A stretch of DNA of 18,867 nucleotides, taken from the NCBI GenBank assembly GCA_003491845.1, contig DNBN01000269.1:1-18867 (forward strand). Reading direction: 5' to 3'. Below, piece after piece: positions 1 to 6,892 of the stretch. The stretch is from Porticoccaceae bacterium (GTDB lineage: Bacteria; Pseudomonadota; Gammaproteobacteria; Pseudomonadales; Porticoccaceae). The position numbers and the translations under genes were made by a program. The notes beneath the pieces are model-generated. The model was not told the DNA's origin and ran no database searches. It saw only the letters and a program-made list of their open reading frames with translations. Within the stretch, counting starts at the first letter, position 1. Every line of letters starts with the position of its first letter.

Positions 1-87
1 ACTCGCATTTTATCGCGACTTGCCAAAAGGGCATGCTATTGCATAGGCTTACTAGTATCTGGCTTTTGTCATGATCCATTATGTTGT

Positions 88-384
88 TGCTGTCACTTAG
101 AAAAGAGCCTCAGTATTGAACGGCTTACCGAGGTCGCTGGTGTTGCGATGGGGTCCATTGATTAGTATTTCCCAAATCTGGAAGCTGTGGCGGCTGAAGT
201 CTACAAAGATCTGGCCCAGGAATACGCCAATATTGACCGAGTTCATATTGATGCGATCTACGATCTCCCCGTCGAAGTCGTGTTAGAGGAGGTCGTCCCC
301 TTTCGTGTGGAATTCCATCGTCAATTGCTTGATTTTAACTTTGACTTTCACTGTAGCTACCACCGCTGCTTCGATCTTCATTAA
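88..384 (+). pseudogene. TetR-family transcriptional regulator, broken remnant
   Basis: Reading the frame of codon 151 gives a recognisable TetR helix-turn-helix: SIERLTEVAGVAMGSID, a TAG stop at 163-165, then YFPNLEAVAAEVY. Family members normally have a residue such as Y, F, H or Q in the gap before YFPN, so one C-to-T change (CAG to TAG) explains the stop. Past the stop the frame stays open to a TAA at 382-384, with text typical of the start of a TetR ligand domain (VEVVLEEVVPFRVEFHRQLLDF). The total is only about 100 codons against roughly 190-210 for the family, so the 3' half is also missing. No clean start codon or first helix is visible upstream. A GTG at 187 could restart translation, but the product would lack DNA-binding residues. 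The left end is approximate. It probably once controlled the downstream genes. Confidence 0.7.
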
Positions 385-400
385 TGGGTTTGCGACACGC

Positions 401-429
401 TTGATATGAATCAAACAAACAGGTACGAT
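401..429 (+). promoter_or_regulatory. Candidate sigma-70 promoter with overlapping inverted repeat
   Basis: TTGATA (401-406), a 17-bp spacer and TACGAT (424-429) fit a sigma-70 promoter about 95 bp before the first acyl-CoA dehydrogenase gene. A perfect inverted repeat, TTGAT-ATGA-ATCAA (401-414), covers the -35 box, where a TetR-type repressor could bind. The assignment rests on consensus matching only. Confidence 0.35.
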
Positions 430-522
430 TGTTTTAACATTGAGCTGTAACCACCATCTCTTATCACAATAAGATTTGAGGTTGGGCCTGGTTTATACCT
501 TTTATGTTTTCAGGAGCAAGCC

Positions 523-1728
523 GTGGATTTAACGCTTAGCCAAGCTAATATTGCCTTTCGGGAAGAAGTTAAAGCTTTTCTCGAAGAGGCTTTAACCCCA
601 GAGTTAAAACGCGCAGGTTTATATATGACCAGTGTGTTTTCGGATTTTGAAGCATCTTTGGTCTGGCAAAAAATCCTGCTTAAAAAAGGCTGGCTTGCGC
701 CAGACTGGCCGGTGGAATACGGCGGCATCGATTGGACGCTGGCGCAAAAGAGTATTTTCCTGGAGGAATCCCAAAAAGCTGGTGCTCCCGCTTTAATATC
801 CATGGCTATCCAGATGCTGGGGCCTATGTTAATCAAGTACGGCACCCAGCAACAGCAAGATGAGTTGCTGCCGCGAATTCTCTCTGGCGAGGATATCTGG
901 TGTCAGGGTTATTCCGAACCTGGTGCGGGGTCGGATTTGGCTTCTCTGCAAATGAAAGCCGTTAGCGATGGCGATGACTACATCCTCAACGGTTCAAAAA
1001 TCTGGACCAGTTTTGCCCAGCACGCTAACAAAATATTCTGTCTGGTGCGTACCAATACAGAGGGTAAGCCTCAGGCCGGGATTAGTTTCTTGCTGATGGA
1101 TATCGATTTACCCGGTATTACTGTTGATCCGATTGTTTCGATTGATGGTGAAGTTGAGCAGTGCCAGGTCTTCTTCGAAGATGTACGCGTGCCCAAGGGT
1201 AATCTGCTGGGCGAAGAAAATCAGGGTTGGGAGGTGGCCAAATACCTGTTGGAATTTGAACGTGGTGGTTACAGTTATTATGTGGCTTTGAATAAACGGC
1301 TGAAAATGATCAAGCAACTGGCGGCTGAAGAAGTCACCGTTGATGATGTTGCCTTTGGGGATGATCCCATCTTTGCCAACCGTTTGGCAGAATTGGAAGT
1401 GGATAAGTTGGCGCTGGAATTTGTTGAACATCGGATTAAGGCGTCCCTGTTGGCGGGCGGTAATCCGGGGGCCTTGTCCTCAATGACAAAGGTGGTTGGC
1501 ACAGAGTTGAGTCAACAATTGGATGAGTTGGCACTGGAGTTGCGGGGAAGTTATCTGTCTCCCTTGCAAAACCATGTACTCTCACCTGCTTACCAGGGTG
1601 AAACGCTGGGCTCTGAGACAGGCATTAGTGTGATGAATGGTTATCTCAATAATCGTGCGGCAACCATCTACGGCGGCACCGCGCAGGTGCAGCGTAATAT
1701 TATCGCCAAGCTGGTCCTTGGCTTGTAA
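523..1728 (+). CDS. Acyl-CoA dehydrogenase, probable catalytic subunit of a heteromeric pair
   Basis: A 401-residue FAD-dependent acyl-CoA dehydrogenase, which would introduce an alpha-beta double bond into an acyl-CoA thioester in the cytoplasm. It has an N-terminal helical domain (about 1-120), the beta-domain signature GYSEPGAGSDLASL (about 129-142) with KIWTSFAQHA (159-168), and the C-terminal signature YGGTAQVQRNIIAK. The usual Glu of the C-terminal YEGT motif is Gly here. A Glu near residue 246, in LLEFERGGY, lies where the catalytic base sits in actinobacterial steroid side-chain dehydrogenases of the alpha2beta2 type. That correspondence is from memory of the family, not an alignment. 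The start is GTG at 523, with GGAG seven bases upstream; the ATG at 504 is out of frame. The next dehydrogenase gene begins 16 bp after the stop, which suggests co-translation and a shared complex. Confidence 0.93.
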   Translation: MDLTLSQANIAFREEVKAFLEEALTPELKRAGLYMTSVFSDFEASLVWQKILLKKGWLAPDWPVEYGGIDWTLAQKSIFLEESQKAGAPALISMAIQMLGPMLIKYGTQQQQDELLPRILSGEDIWCQGYSEPGAGSDLASLQMKAVSDGDDYILNGSKIWTSFAQHANKIFCLVRTNTEGKPQAGISFLLMDIDLPGITVDPIVSIDGEVEQCQVFFEDVRVPKGNLLGEENQGWEVAKYLLEFERGGYSYYVALNKRLKMIKQLAAEEVTVDDVAFGDDPIFANRLAELEVDKLALEFVEHRIKASLLAGGNPGALSSMTKVVGTELSQQLDELALELRGSYLSPLQNHVLSPAYQGETLGSETGISVMNGYLNNRAATIYGGTAQVQRNIIAKLVLGL

Positions 1729-1744
1729 CACGGAAATTTAGCGT

Positions 1745-2866
1745 ATGAATTTTGAATACAGTGAAGACCAGCTGGTTTTTAAAGACAGTGTAACCAAGTA
1801 CCTGCAGGATCAATACGATTTTGAAAAACGTCAGGCTACTGTCACCAGTGATAAAGCATTTGATCAAACGGTTTGGGCGCAAACGGCCGAATTGGGCTGG
1901 TTGTATATGCCTTTTAGTGACCTTTATGGTGGTTTTGGTGGTTCTGCTGTGGATACTATTTTGTTCTTCGAAGAGTTCGGTAAGCACCTGGTTGTTGAGC
2001 CTTACTTAGAGACCTTGGTACTGGCCGGCGGCGTATTAGGTCGTGCGGAGCATAGTTTGTCAGAGGAATATATACCTCGTCTTATGGCTGGAGAGCTGCA
2101 AGCTGCGGTTGCACACTTTGAGGCGCATAGTCGCGGTGATCTTTCACGCATAAGTTCTTCTGCTGTGAAGCAGGGCGATAGCTACGTGTTAAATGGTAAA
2201 AAAGCTGTTGCCTATAACGCGCCTGAAGCACAAATCCTGATCGTGTCTGCGTTACTGCCTGATAATCGTGGTGTCGGTCTGTTTTTGGTCGAATCGAATA
2301 CTACGGGACTTGAGCTGCAATCCTATCCAACAGTAGATGGTCGCGTTGCTGCGGATATTACGTTGCAAGACCTTGAGGTCGCTCCGATAAACTTGCTGGC
2401 CGAAGGCGATAAAGCCATGTCGATACTCGAGGCAACCTATAACGAGGCGCTACTGGGATTAACCGCTGAAATGGTGGGTGCAATGGATGTTCTGTTGCAA
2501 GCGACAGTGGATTACACCAAAGAGCGAAAACAGTTCGGTACGGCAATCAGTAAATTCCAGGTTTTACAGCACCATATGACCGATATGTTTATGGCCGCGG
2601 AGCTGGCTCGTTCATTGATGTACGCCGCTGCCATTAAAGTGCGCGACGGTGCAGCGGATGCTTCCGCGTTTGTGGCTGCAGCAAAAGCCAAGGCCGATAA
2701 GTGCGCCAAGCAGGTTGCACACAGTGCCGTACAGCTGCATGGGGGCATTGCCACAACAGAAGATCTGAATGTGGGGCATTACCTGAAACGTATCACGGTG
2801 GCTGCCAATATGTTTGGCAGTACCCAGTATCATCTGCAGCGTTATCAGAAACTGTCAAAAGCATAG
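1745..2866 (+). CDS. Acyl-CoA dehydrogenase, probable partner subunit
   Basis: A second acyl-CoA dehydrogenase of 373 residues. It shows the family C-terminal core: YTKERKQFGTAISKFQ (FAD- and dimer-contacting RKQFG motif), then AVQLHGGIATTEDL and HYLKRI. The segment where homotetrameric enzymes carry FAD/dimer contacts is well kept. The middle beta domain is poorer, with no clean copy of the EPGAGSD-type loop, and no obvious catalytic Glu was found. That pattern is typical of the non-catalytic partner in heterotetrameric acyl-CoA dehydrogenases such as the paired FadE proteins of steroid degraders. The Shine-Dalgarno sequence is weak (CGGAAA), consistent with coupling to the upstream gene. 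Family assignment is firm. The subunit role is inference from adjacency and motif loss. Confidence 0.9.
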   Translation: MNFEYSEDQLVFKDSVTKYLQDQYDFEKRQATVTSDKAFDQTVWAQTAELGWLYMPFSDLYGGFGGSAVDTILFFEEFGKHLVVEPYLETLVLAGGVLGRAEHSLSEEYIPRLMAGELQAAVAHFEAHSRGDLSRISSSAVKQGDSYVLNGKKAVAYNAPEAQILIVSALLPDNRGVGLFLVESNTTGLELQSYPTVDGRVAADITLQDLEVAPINLLAEGDKAMSILEATYNEALLGLTAEMVGAMDVLLQATVDYTKERKQFGTAISKFQVLQHHMTDMFMAAELARSLMYAAAIKVRDGAADASAFVAAAKAKADKCAKQVAHSAVQLHGGIATTEDLNVGHYLKRITVAANMFGSTQYHLQRYQKLSKA

Positions 2867-2905
2867 AGTTCAGAAACGACATCACTTTCTAACGGAGAAA
2901 ATATT

Positions 2906-3670
2906 ATGGGACGCTTAACGGATAAGGTTGTTTTGGTAACGGGTGCAACATCGGGCATTGGTGTTGATATTGCGCAACGTTGTATTGAGGAGGGGGCTTT
3001 CGTTGGTGTTGCCGGTCGCAGTGCCGAGCGTGGAGAAGCTGTTGCTGAAAAGCTGGGTGATCGTGCCCACTTTATCGCGCTGGATGTGGTCTCTGAGAAT
3101 TCCTGGCAGGAGGCTATCGACAGGGTTGTTGATTGTTTTGGACGTTTAGATGTGCTGGTGAATAATGCTGGTGTTATGACGCCCTGTGATGTGGAAAATA
3201 CGTCGCTGGATTTATTCCAGCATACCATGAGTACGAATGCCGGCGGTTTGTTTCTTGGTTGCAAGCTGGCATTAGCCCAGATGAAAGAACAAGGTACACC
3301 GGCATCGTTGGTCAATGTGTTATCTACCACGGCGTTAAAAACCTCTGCCTGGACTTTGGCTTATGGTGCCAGTAAGGCTGCTTCGTTAAGTATGACCAAG
3401 TCGATTGCCTTGCATTGTGCGGAAATGGGCTATGACATTCGTTGTAATGCAGTTCTGCCTGGGGTGGTAATGACACCGATGGTGGAAGGGGTATTGAATG
3501 CAGCTCCGGACCGGGAGGCGGCCCTGGCCAATCTGACAGAGTCTCATCCTATCGGGCGCTTGATTGAGGGGCGGGAAGTGGCTAATGCGGTACTTTATTA
3601 CGCATCGAGTGAGTCTTCAGGTGTGACAGGCTCTCATTTTTCTGTGGATGGTGGTCAGACCGCGGCCTGA
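2906..3670 (+). CDS. Short-chain dehydrogenase/reductase, hydroxysteroid-dehydrogenase-like
   Basis: A classical SDR of 254 residues, expected to interconvert an alcohol and a ketone using NAD(P). The Rossmann motif TGATSGIG is at 12-19 and NNAG at 86-89. The catalytic residues are Ser140, Tyr153 and Lys157 (YGASK). Arg38 after beta-2, with no Asp there, hints at NADP(H). The segment ALHCAEMGYDIRCNAVLPG (168-186) and the following TPM resemble bacterial 3-beta/17-beta-hydroxysteroid dehydrogenases, so a cyclic hydrophobic alcohol is a reasonable substrate, though 3-ketoacyl reductase activity cannot be excluded. A good Shine-Dalgarno (CGGAGAA) precedes the ATG. The gene lies 39 bp after the second acyl-CoA dehydrogenase and probably shares its transcript. 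Confidence 0.93.
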   Translation: MGRLTDKVVLVTGATSGIGVDIAQRCIEEGAFVGVAGRSAERGEAVAEKLGDRAHFIALDVVSENSWQEAIDRVVDCFGRLDVLVNNAGVMTPCDVENTSLDLFQHTMSTNAGGLFLGCKLALAQMKEQGTPASLVNVLSTTALKTSAWTLAYGASKAASLSMTKSIALHCAEMGYDIRCNAVLPGVVMTPMVEGVLNAAPDREAALANLTESHPIGRLIEGREVANAVLYYASSESSGVTGSHFSVDGGQTAA

Positions 3671-3809
3671 TCGGCTTATAACCCAATAATGATGATATTT
3701 TCCTATTTAAAAATTATAGGATTTGTAAAAACAGACGGCATTGTTTTTTATGTGTTAGTGTAATAAACTGACTTCAACCTGTTGATAATACCTTGAAAAG
3801 GGGGGCGTG
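3671..3809 (+). other. Intergenic gap within the catabolic block, possible internal promoter region
   Basis: This is the longest gap in the + strand block and is AT-rich. It holds an inverted repeat TCCTAT (3701-3706) / ATAGGA (3716-3721) with a 9-base AT loop and no T-run, so it is not a clear terminator. It ends in a purine-rich Shine-Dalgarno (AAAAGGGGGG, 3797-3805). Separate transcription of the E1/E2 genes could begin here, but I found no convincing -35/-10 pair. Confidence 0.4.
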
Positions 3810-4793
3810 ATGACCACTTTGGGCCAGCCAGATCCGGCAACCTTACTAGATATCTACGAGCGTGCGGCACGTATCCGTAAAAATGACGAAGCCTTCCACT
3901 CTGCTATGCAGTCCGGCAAGTTGGGTATTCGTATCTACTACTCCCCACGTGGCCAGGAAATTATCCCTTCGGCCATCTGTAATCTTCTGACGGATGAAGA
4001 TTACCTGGTCACGATTTACCGTGGTGTACACGATCAAATTGCCAAGGGTATACCACTTAACGAGCTTTGGGCTGAGTATGCAGGGCGGGTTACCGGTACT
4101 TGTAAAGGCAAGGGCGGCCCTATGCATGTTACCCATCCTGAAACCGGCAATATGGTCACCACCGGTATTGTTGGCGGCAGTATGCCTATCGCCAATGGCT
4201 TGGCGATGGCCTCACAAATGGATGGCAATGATCGCGTCACTATTGCCAGCTTTGGTGATGGCGCATCCAATATTGGTGCCTTCCATGAGTCGTTGAATAT
4301 GGCTTCCGTGTGGAAGTTACCGGTGATTTTTGTTTGTCAAAACAACTTAATTGCTGAACATACCCGTTATGAAAAAGGCACCTCCGTCGAACGTATCGCC
4401 GACCGAGCTTCAGCCTATGGTATGCCGGGGATCCATGTGAACGGCAATGATCCGCTGGAAATGTGGAAAGCTGCCAAAGTGGCCATTGATCGTGCCCGTG
4501 CCGGTGAAGGCCCTACCCTGATCGAAGCTATGACATTCCGCTTTATGGGGCACTTGATTGGGGATCCCGATGAGCATTGGAATGAAGGTGAAAAAGAAGC
4601 GGCGATGGAGCGCGACCCGATTCCTGCTCTGCGCCGATACCTGATTGATCATGGACATGCTACAGAAGGCGATTTACAAGGGCTTGAAGAAAAACTGGAT
4701 CAGGAAGTGGAAGACGCTATGGCCTTTGCGGCAGAGAGTGCAAAACCGGATATCTTAGAACTACAAAAAGACGTATTCGCAGAGGAGAAGTAA
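3810..4793 (+). CDS. 2-oxoacid/acetoin dehydrogenase E1 component, alpha subunit
   Basis: The alpha subunit of a thiamine-diphosphate E1 enzyme, which decarboxylates a 2-oxoacid or cleaves an alpha-hydroxyketone and passes the acyl group to a lipoyl domain. The thiamine-diphosphate motif runs from GDG (about 149-151) to NN (about 178-179), with SNIGAFHESLNMASVWKLPV between. YRGVHDQIAKG and GGPMH are also typical. The length of 327 residues matches AcoA-type acetoin dehydrogenase E1 alpha, shorter than many branched-chain E1 alphas. ATG at 3810 is preferred because its spacing from the AAAAGGGGGG Shine-Dalgarno is better. A GTG at 3807 would add one residue. Only 2 bp separate it from the beta-subunit gene. 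The true substrate cannot be read from the sequence: pyruvate, acetoin or a longer ketone are all possible. Confidence 0.94.
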   Translation: MTTLGQPDPATLLDIYERAARIRKNDEAFHSAMQSGKLGIRIYYSPRGQEIIPSAICNLLTDEDYLVTIYRGVHDQIAKGIPLNELWAEYAGRVTGTCKGKGGPMHVTHPETGNMVTTGIVGGSMPIANGLAMASQMDGNDRVTIASFGDGASNIGAFHESLNMASVWKLPVIFVCQNNLIAEHTRYEKGTSVERIADRASAYGMPGIHVNGNDPLEMWKAAKVAIDRARAGEGPTLIEAMTFRFMGHLIGDPDEHWNEGEKEAAMERDPIPALRRYLIDHGHATEGDLQGLEEKLDQEVEDAMAFAAESAKPDILELQKDVFAEEK

Positions 4794-4795
4794 GC

Positions 4796-5779
4796 ATGGC
4801 TAAGAAAATGAATTTTGTAACCGCGATTAATCTGGCCATGCATGATGCCATGGAGCAGGACGAAAACGTCATGCTGCTGGGCGAGGATGTTGCCGATGAA
4901 GAAGGCGGTGGCGTTGTAAAAGTGACTAAAGGCTTGTCCACCAAGTTTGGTACCTCGCGCGTACGTTCTACTCCCATTGCTGAAGAAGCGATCATGGGGG
5001 CGGCCATTGGTGCTTCTTTGGTTGGCAAGCGTCCAATCGCTGAAATAATGCTGATGAATTTTACCACGGTCAGTATGGATCAGATGGTAAACCATGCCGC
5101 TAAGCTGCGCTTTATGTCCGGTGGCCAAACCAATGTGCCCATCACCATTCGCACAATGACTGGTGCAGGTGGTGGTGCGGGTGGTCAGCATTGTGACATG
5201 TTGGAAGCCTGGTTTGCACATACTGCTGGAATGAAAGTCGTCGTGCCGTCGACGCCGGCCGACGCCTATGGTTTGTTGTTGTCCTGTATTCAGGATGATG
5301 ATCCCTGTCTGTTTATTGAAAACCTGCCGACCTATTGGACCATGGGTGAGGCACCTGAACGTGGTCAAGCAATTCCACTGGGTAAAGCCAATGTGGTTAA
5401 GGACGGTAGTGACGTAACCTTGATCAGCTACGGACGCACCATGATGGAAGCTCAGGCCGCCTGTCAGCAGCTTGAAACTGAAGGTGTAAGTGTTGAGCTG
5501 GTGGACTTGCGCTCCATTGTGCCTCTCGACTTACCTACCGTGTTGGAATCCGTGTCCAAGACCCGTCGTGCAGTTATTGCCCATGAAGCTGTTACCCCCT
5601 TTGGCGTCGGTGCTGAGTTGGCTGCACAGATTACTGAAATGCTATTTTCTGAGTTACAGGCTCCGGTGCAGCGTGTAGGTGGAAGTTATAACGCTGTGCC
5701 CTATGCCCAGGCGTTAGAGGATGCCCACTTGCCAACACCAGACCGCATTACTGATGCGATCAAAAAAACGCTCGCATAA
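4796..5779 (+). CDS. 2-oxoacid/acetoin dehydrogenase E1 component, beta subunit
   Basis: A 327-residue transketolase-like beta subunit that pairs with the preceding alpha subunit to form an alpha2beta2 E1. Family landmarks are the N-terminal LLGEDVADEEGGG, TPIAEEAIMGAAIG (with the Glu that activates the thiamine aminopyrimidine), DQMVNHAAKLRFMSGGQ, GAGGGAGGQH, and the C-terminal transketolase domain VELVDLRSIVPLD. Where most family members read PGLKVV this protein reads AGMKVV, and the substrate-side stretch ENLPTYWTMGEAPE is its own, so the acyl pocket may differ from that of pyruvate dehydrogenase. Its Shine-Dalgarno (GAGGAGAAG) lies in the last codons of the alpha-subunit gene, indicating translational coupling and balanced synthesis. 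Confidence 0.94.
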   Translation: MAKKMNFVTAINLAMHDAMEQDENVMLLGEDVADEEGGGVVKVTKGLSTKFGTSRVRSTPIAEEAIMGAAIGASLVGKRPIAEIMLMNFTTVSMDQMVNHAAKLRFMSGGQTNVPITIRTMTGAGGGAGGQHCDMLEAWFAHTAGMKVVVPSTPADAYGLLLSCIQDDDPCLFIENLPTYWTMGEAPERGQAIPLGKANVVKDGSDVTLISYGRTMMEAQAACQQLETEGVSVELVDLRSIVPLDLPTVLESVSKTRRAVIAHEAVTPFGVGAELAAQITEMLFSELQAPVQRVGGSYNAVPYAQALEDAHLPTPDRITDAIKKTLA

Positions 5780-5809
5780 AAACGCCTGATTGTATAAAGA
5801 GGAATCATT

Positions 5810-6040
5810 ATGACCACTAAAGTTGTATTACCAAAATTGGGAATGGCCATGAGTGAAGGCCTGCTGTCGGAATGGTTAGTGAAAGACGGTCACCAGGTAG
5901 AAGAAGGTCAAACAATCTATTCCATTGAAAATGACAAATCCATTCAGGAAATCGAAGCCCCGGCTAGCGGTACTATCAAGCTGATTGCCGAAGAAGGTGA
6001 AACCTACCCTGTTGATGAAGTGTTAGCTGAAATTAGTTAA
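5810..6040 (+). CDS. Stand-alone lipoyl-domain protein
   Basis: A 76-residue protein that is a single lipoyl (biotinyl/lipoyl) domain and nothing else. The hallmark pattern is complete: PKLGMAMSEG, then the lipoylation hairpin IENDKS with the acceptor Lys at position 43, then IEAPASGTI with the second-half symmetry, ending in VLAEIS. Lipoyl domains carry acyl groups between E1, E2 and E3, normally as the N-terminal part of E2 and joined by a flexible linker. Here the reading frame stops and the E2 catalytic domain is a separate gene 28 bp later. There is no Pro/Ala-rich linker and no peripheral subunit-binding domain. The Shine-Dalgarno AGAGGAAT is strong. The domain resembles single lipoyl domains more than the triple GDKA-type domains of AceF. 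A biotin carrier role is unlikely because the MKM motif is absent. Confidence 0.93.
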   Translation: MTTKVVLPKLGMAMSEGLLSEWLVKDGHQVEEGQTIYSIENDKSIQEIEAPASGTIKLIAEEGETYPVDEVLAEIS

Positions 6041-6068
6041 ATTATTTGTACAGCTTCCGGAGATTGTT

Positions 6069-6845
6069 ATGAGTGGAAATGAAGCGAAATCTATCATGCA
6101 GCATTTTGAGGGATTACCTCCACTGCAAGAAGGTGGCTACAGTAATTATGGTGATGTTGAAGTAAAAGCATTGCCTCGTGCACAGTATTTTGGCGGGCAG
6201 TTTCTCGCTCGCAATTGGGCCATGATTCCCCATGTGACGCATCACGATGAGGCTGATATTACGTTACTGGAAGCATTCCGTAAGGCTATCCCGGTTGTGG
6301 AAGACCAGCTTAAAATAACGATGCCTATTCTTTTAACAAAAGCAGTTGTCGTAGCGCTAAAAGAGTTTCCAAAATTTAATGCTTCTTTGGATTCGACGGG
6401 TAAAAAGCTGATATATAAAAAATACTTCAATATTGGTATGGCGGTGGATACCCCAAACGGTTTGCTGGTTCCGGTATTGAAAGATGCGGATCAAAAAACT
6501 GTCCAGGAACTAGTTGATGAGCTGGGTGAGCTGGCAGGCATGGCTCGGGATAAAGGCTTGCCCATGGATAAAATGATGGGCGGCTCATTTACTATCAGCT
6601 CAATTGGTGCGTTAGGAGGCATGGCTTTTACGCCAATAATCAATGCCCCTGAAGTCGCTATTCTGGGTGCAACAAAGTCTTACTGGAAACCTACACGCGG
6701 TGACAATAACGAGGTCGTGTGGAAGTTACACCTGCCTCTATCGCTAAGCTACGATCATCGAGTCATTAATGGCGCCGATGCTGCTCAGTTTCTTACCCGC
6801 ATTAATCAGCTAGTACAGGACCTGCAATCCCTTGTTAACACATAG
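6069..6845 (+). CDS. 2-oxoacid dehydrogenase acyltransferase (E2), catalytic domain only
   Basis: A 258-residue protein equal to the C-terminal catalytic domain of dihydrolipoyl acyltransferases, which move the acyl group from lipoamide to CoA. It is close to AceF: LARNWAMIPHVTH (46-58), AVDTPNGLLVPV (125-136), GGSFTISSIGALGG (171-184), NAPEVAILG (192-200), and the active site SYDHRVINGADAAQF with His230. Asn234 replaces the Asp seen in many E2s, as I recall also for Pseudomonas/Azotobacter AceF, so activity is not in doubt. The protein starts about where the linker following the subunit-binding domain would be, so lipoyl and E1/E3-binding domains are both absent. This is a natural split, not a truncation: the start has its own Shine-Dalgarno (CCGGAG) and the lipoyl domain is intact upstream. 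Confidence 0.93.
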   Translation: MSGNEAKSIMQHFEGLPPLQEGGYSNYGDVEVKALPRAQYFGGQFLARNWAMIPHVTHHDEADITLLEAFRKAIPVVEDQLKITMPILLTKAVVVALKEFPKFNASLDSTGKKLIYKKYFNIGMAVDTPNGLLVPVLKDADQKTVQELVDELGELAGMARDKGLPMDKMMGGSFTISSIGALGGMAFTPIINAPEVAILGATKSYWKPTRGDNNEVVWKLHLPLSLSYDHRVINGADAAQFLTRINQLVQDLQSLVNT

Positions 6846-6892
6846 TAAAAAAAGTAATGCATAGCAAAGCCGGAAATGGCAGGTGAAAGAGT

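Noticed and set aside
4700..5368. 222-codon minus-strand frame across the E1 alpha/E1 beta junction
   Set aside because: It is opposite two clearly coding E1 genes and shows no family motif; treated as a shadow of their codon pattern.
6752..6775. Asn in place of Asp in the E2 HxxxD active-site motif as a sign of an inactive enzyme
   Set aside because: As I recall, Pseudomonas/Azotobacter AceF proteins carry the same Asn and are active; the catalytic His is present.
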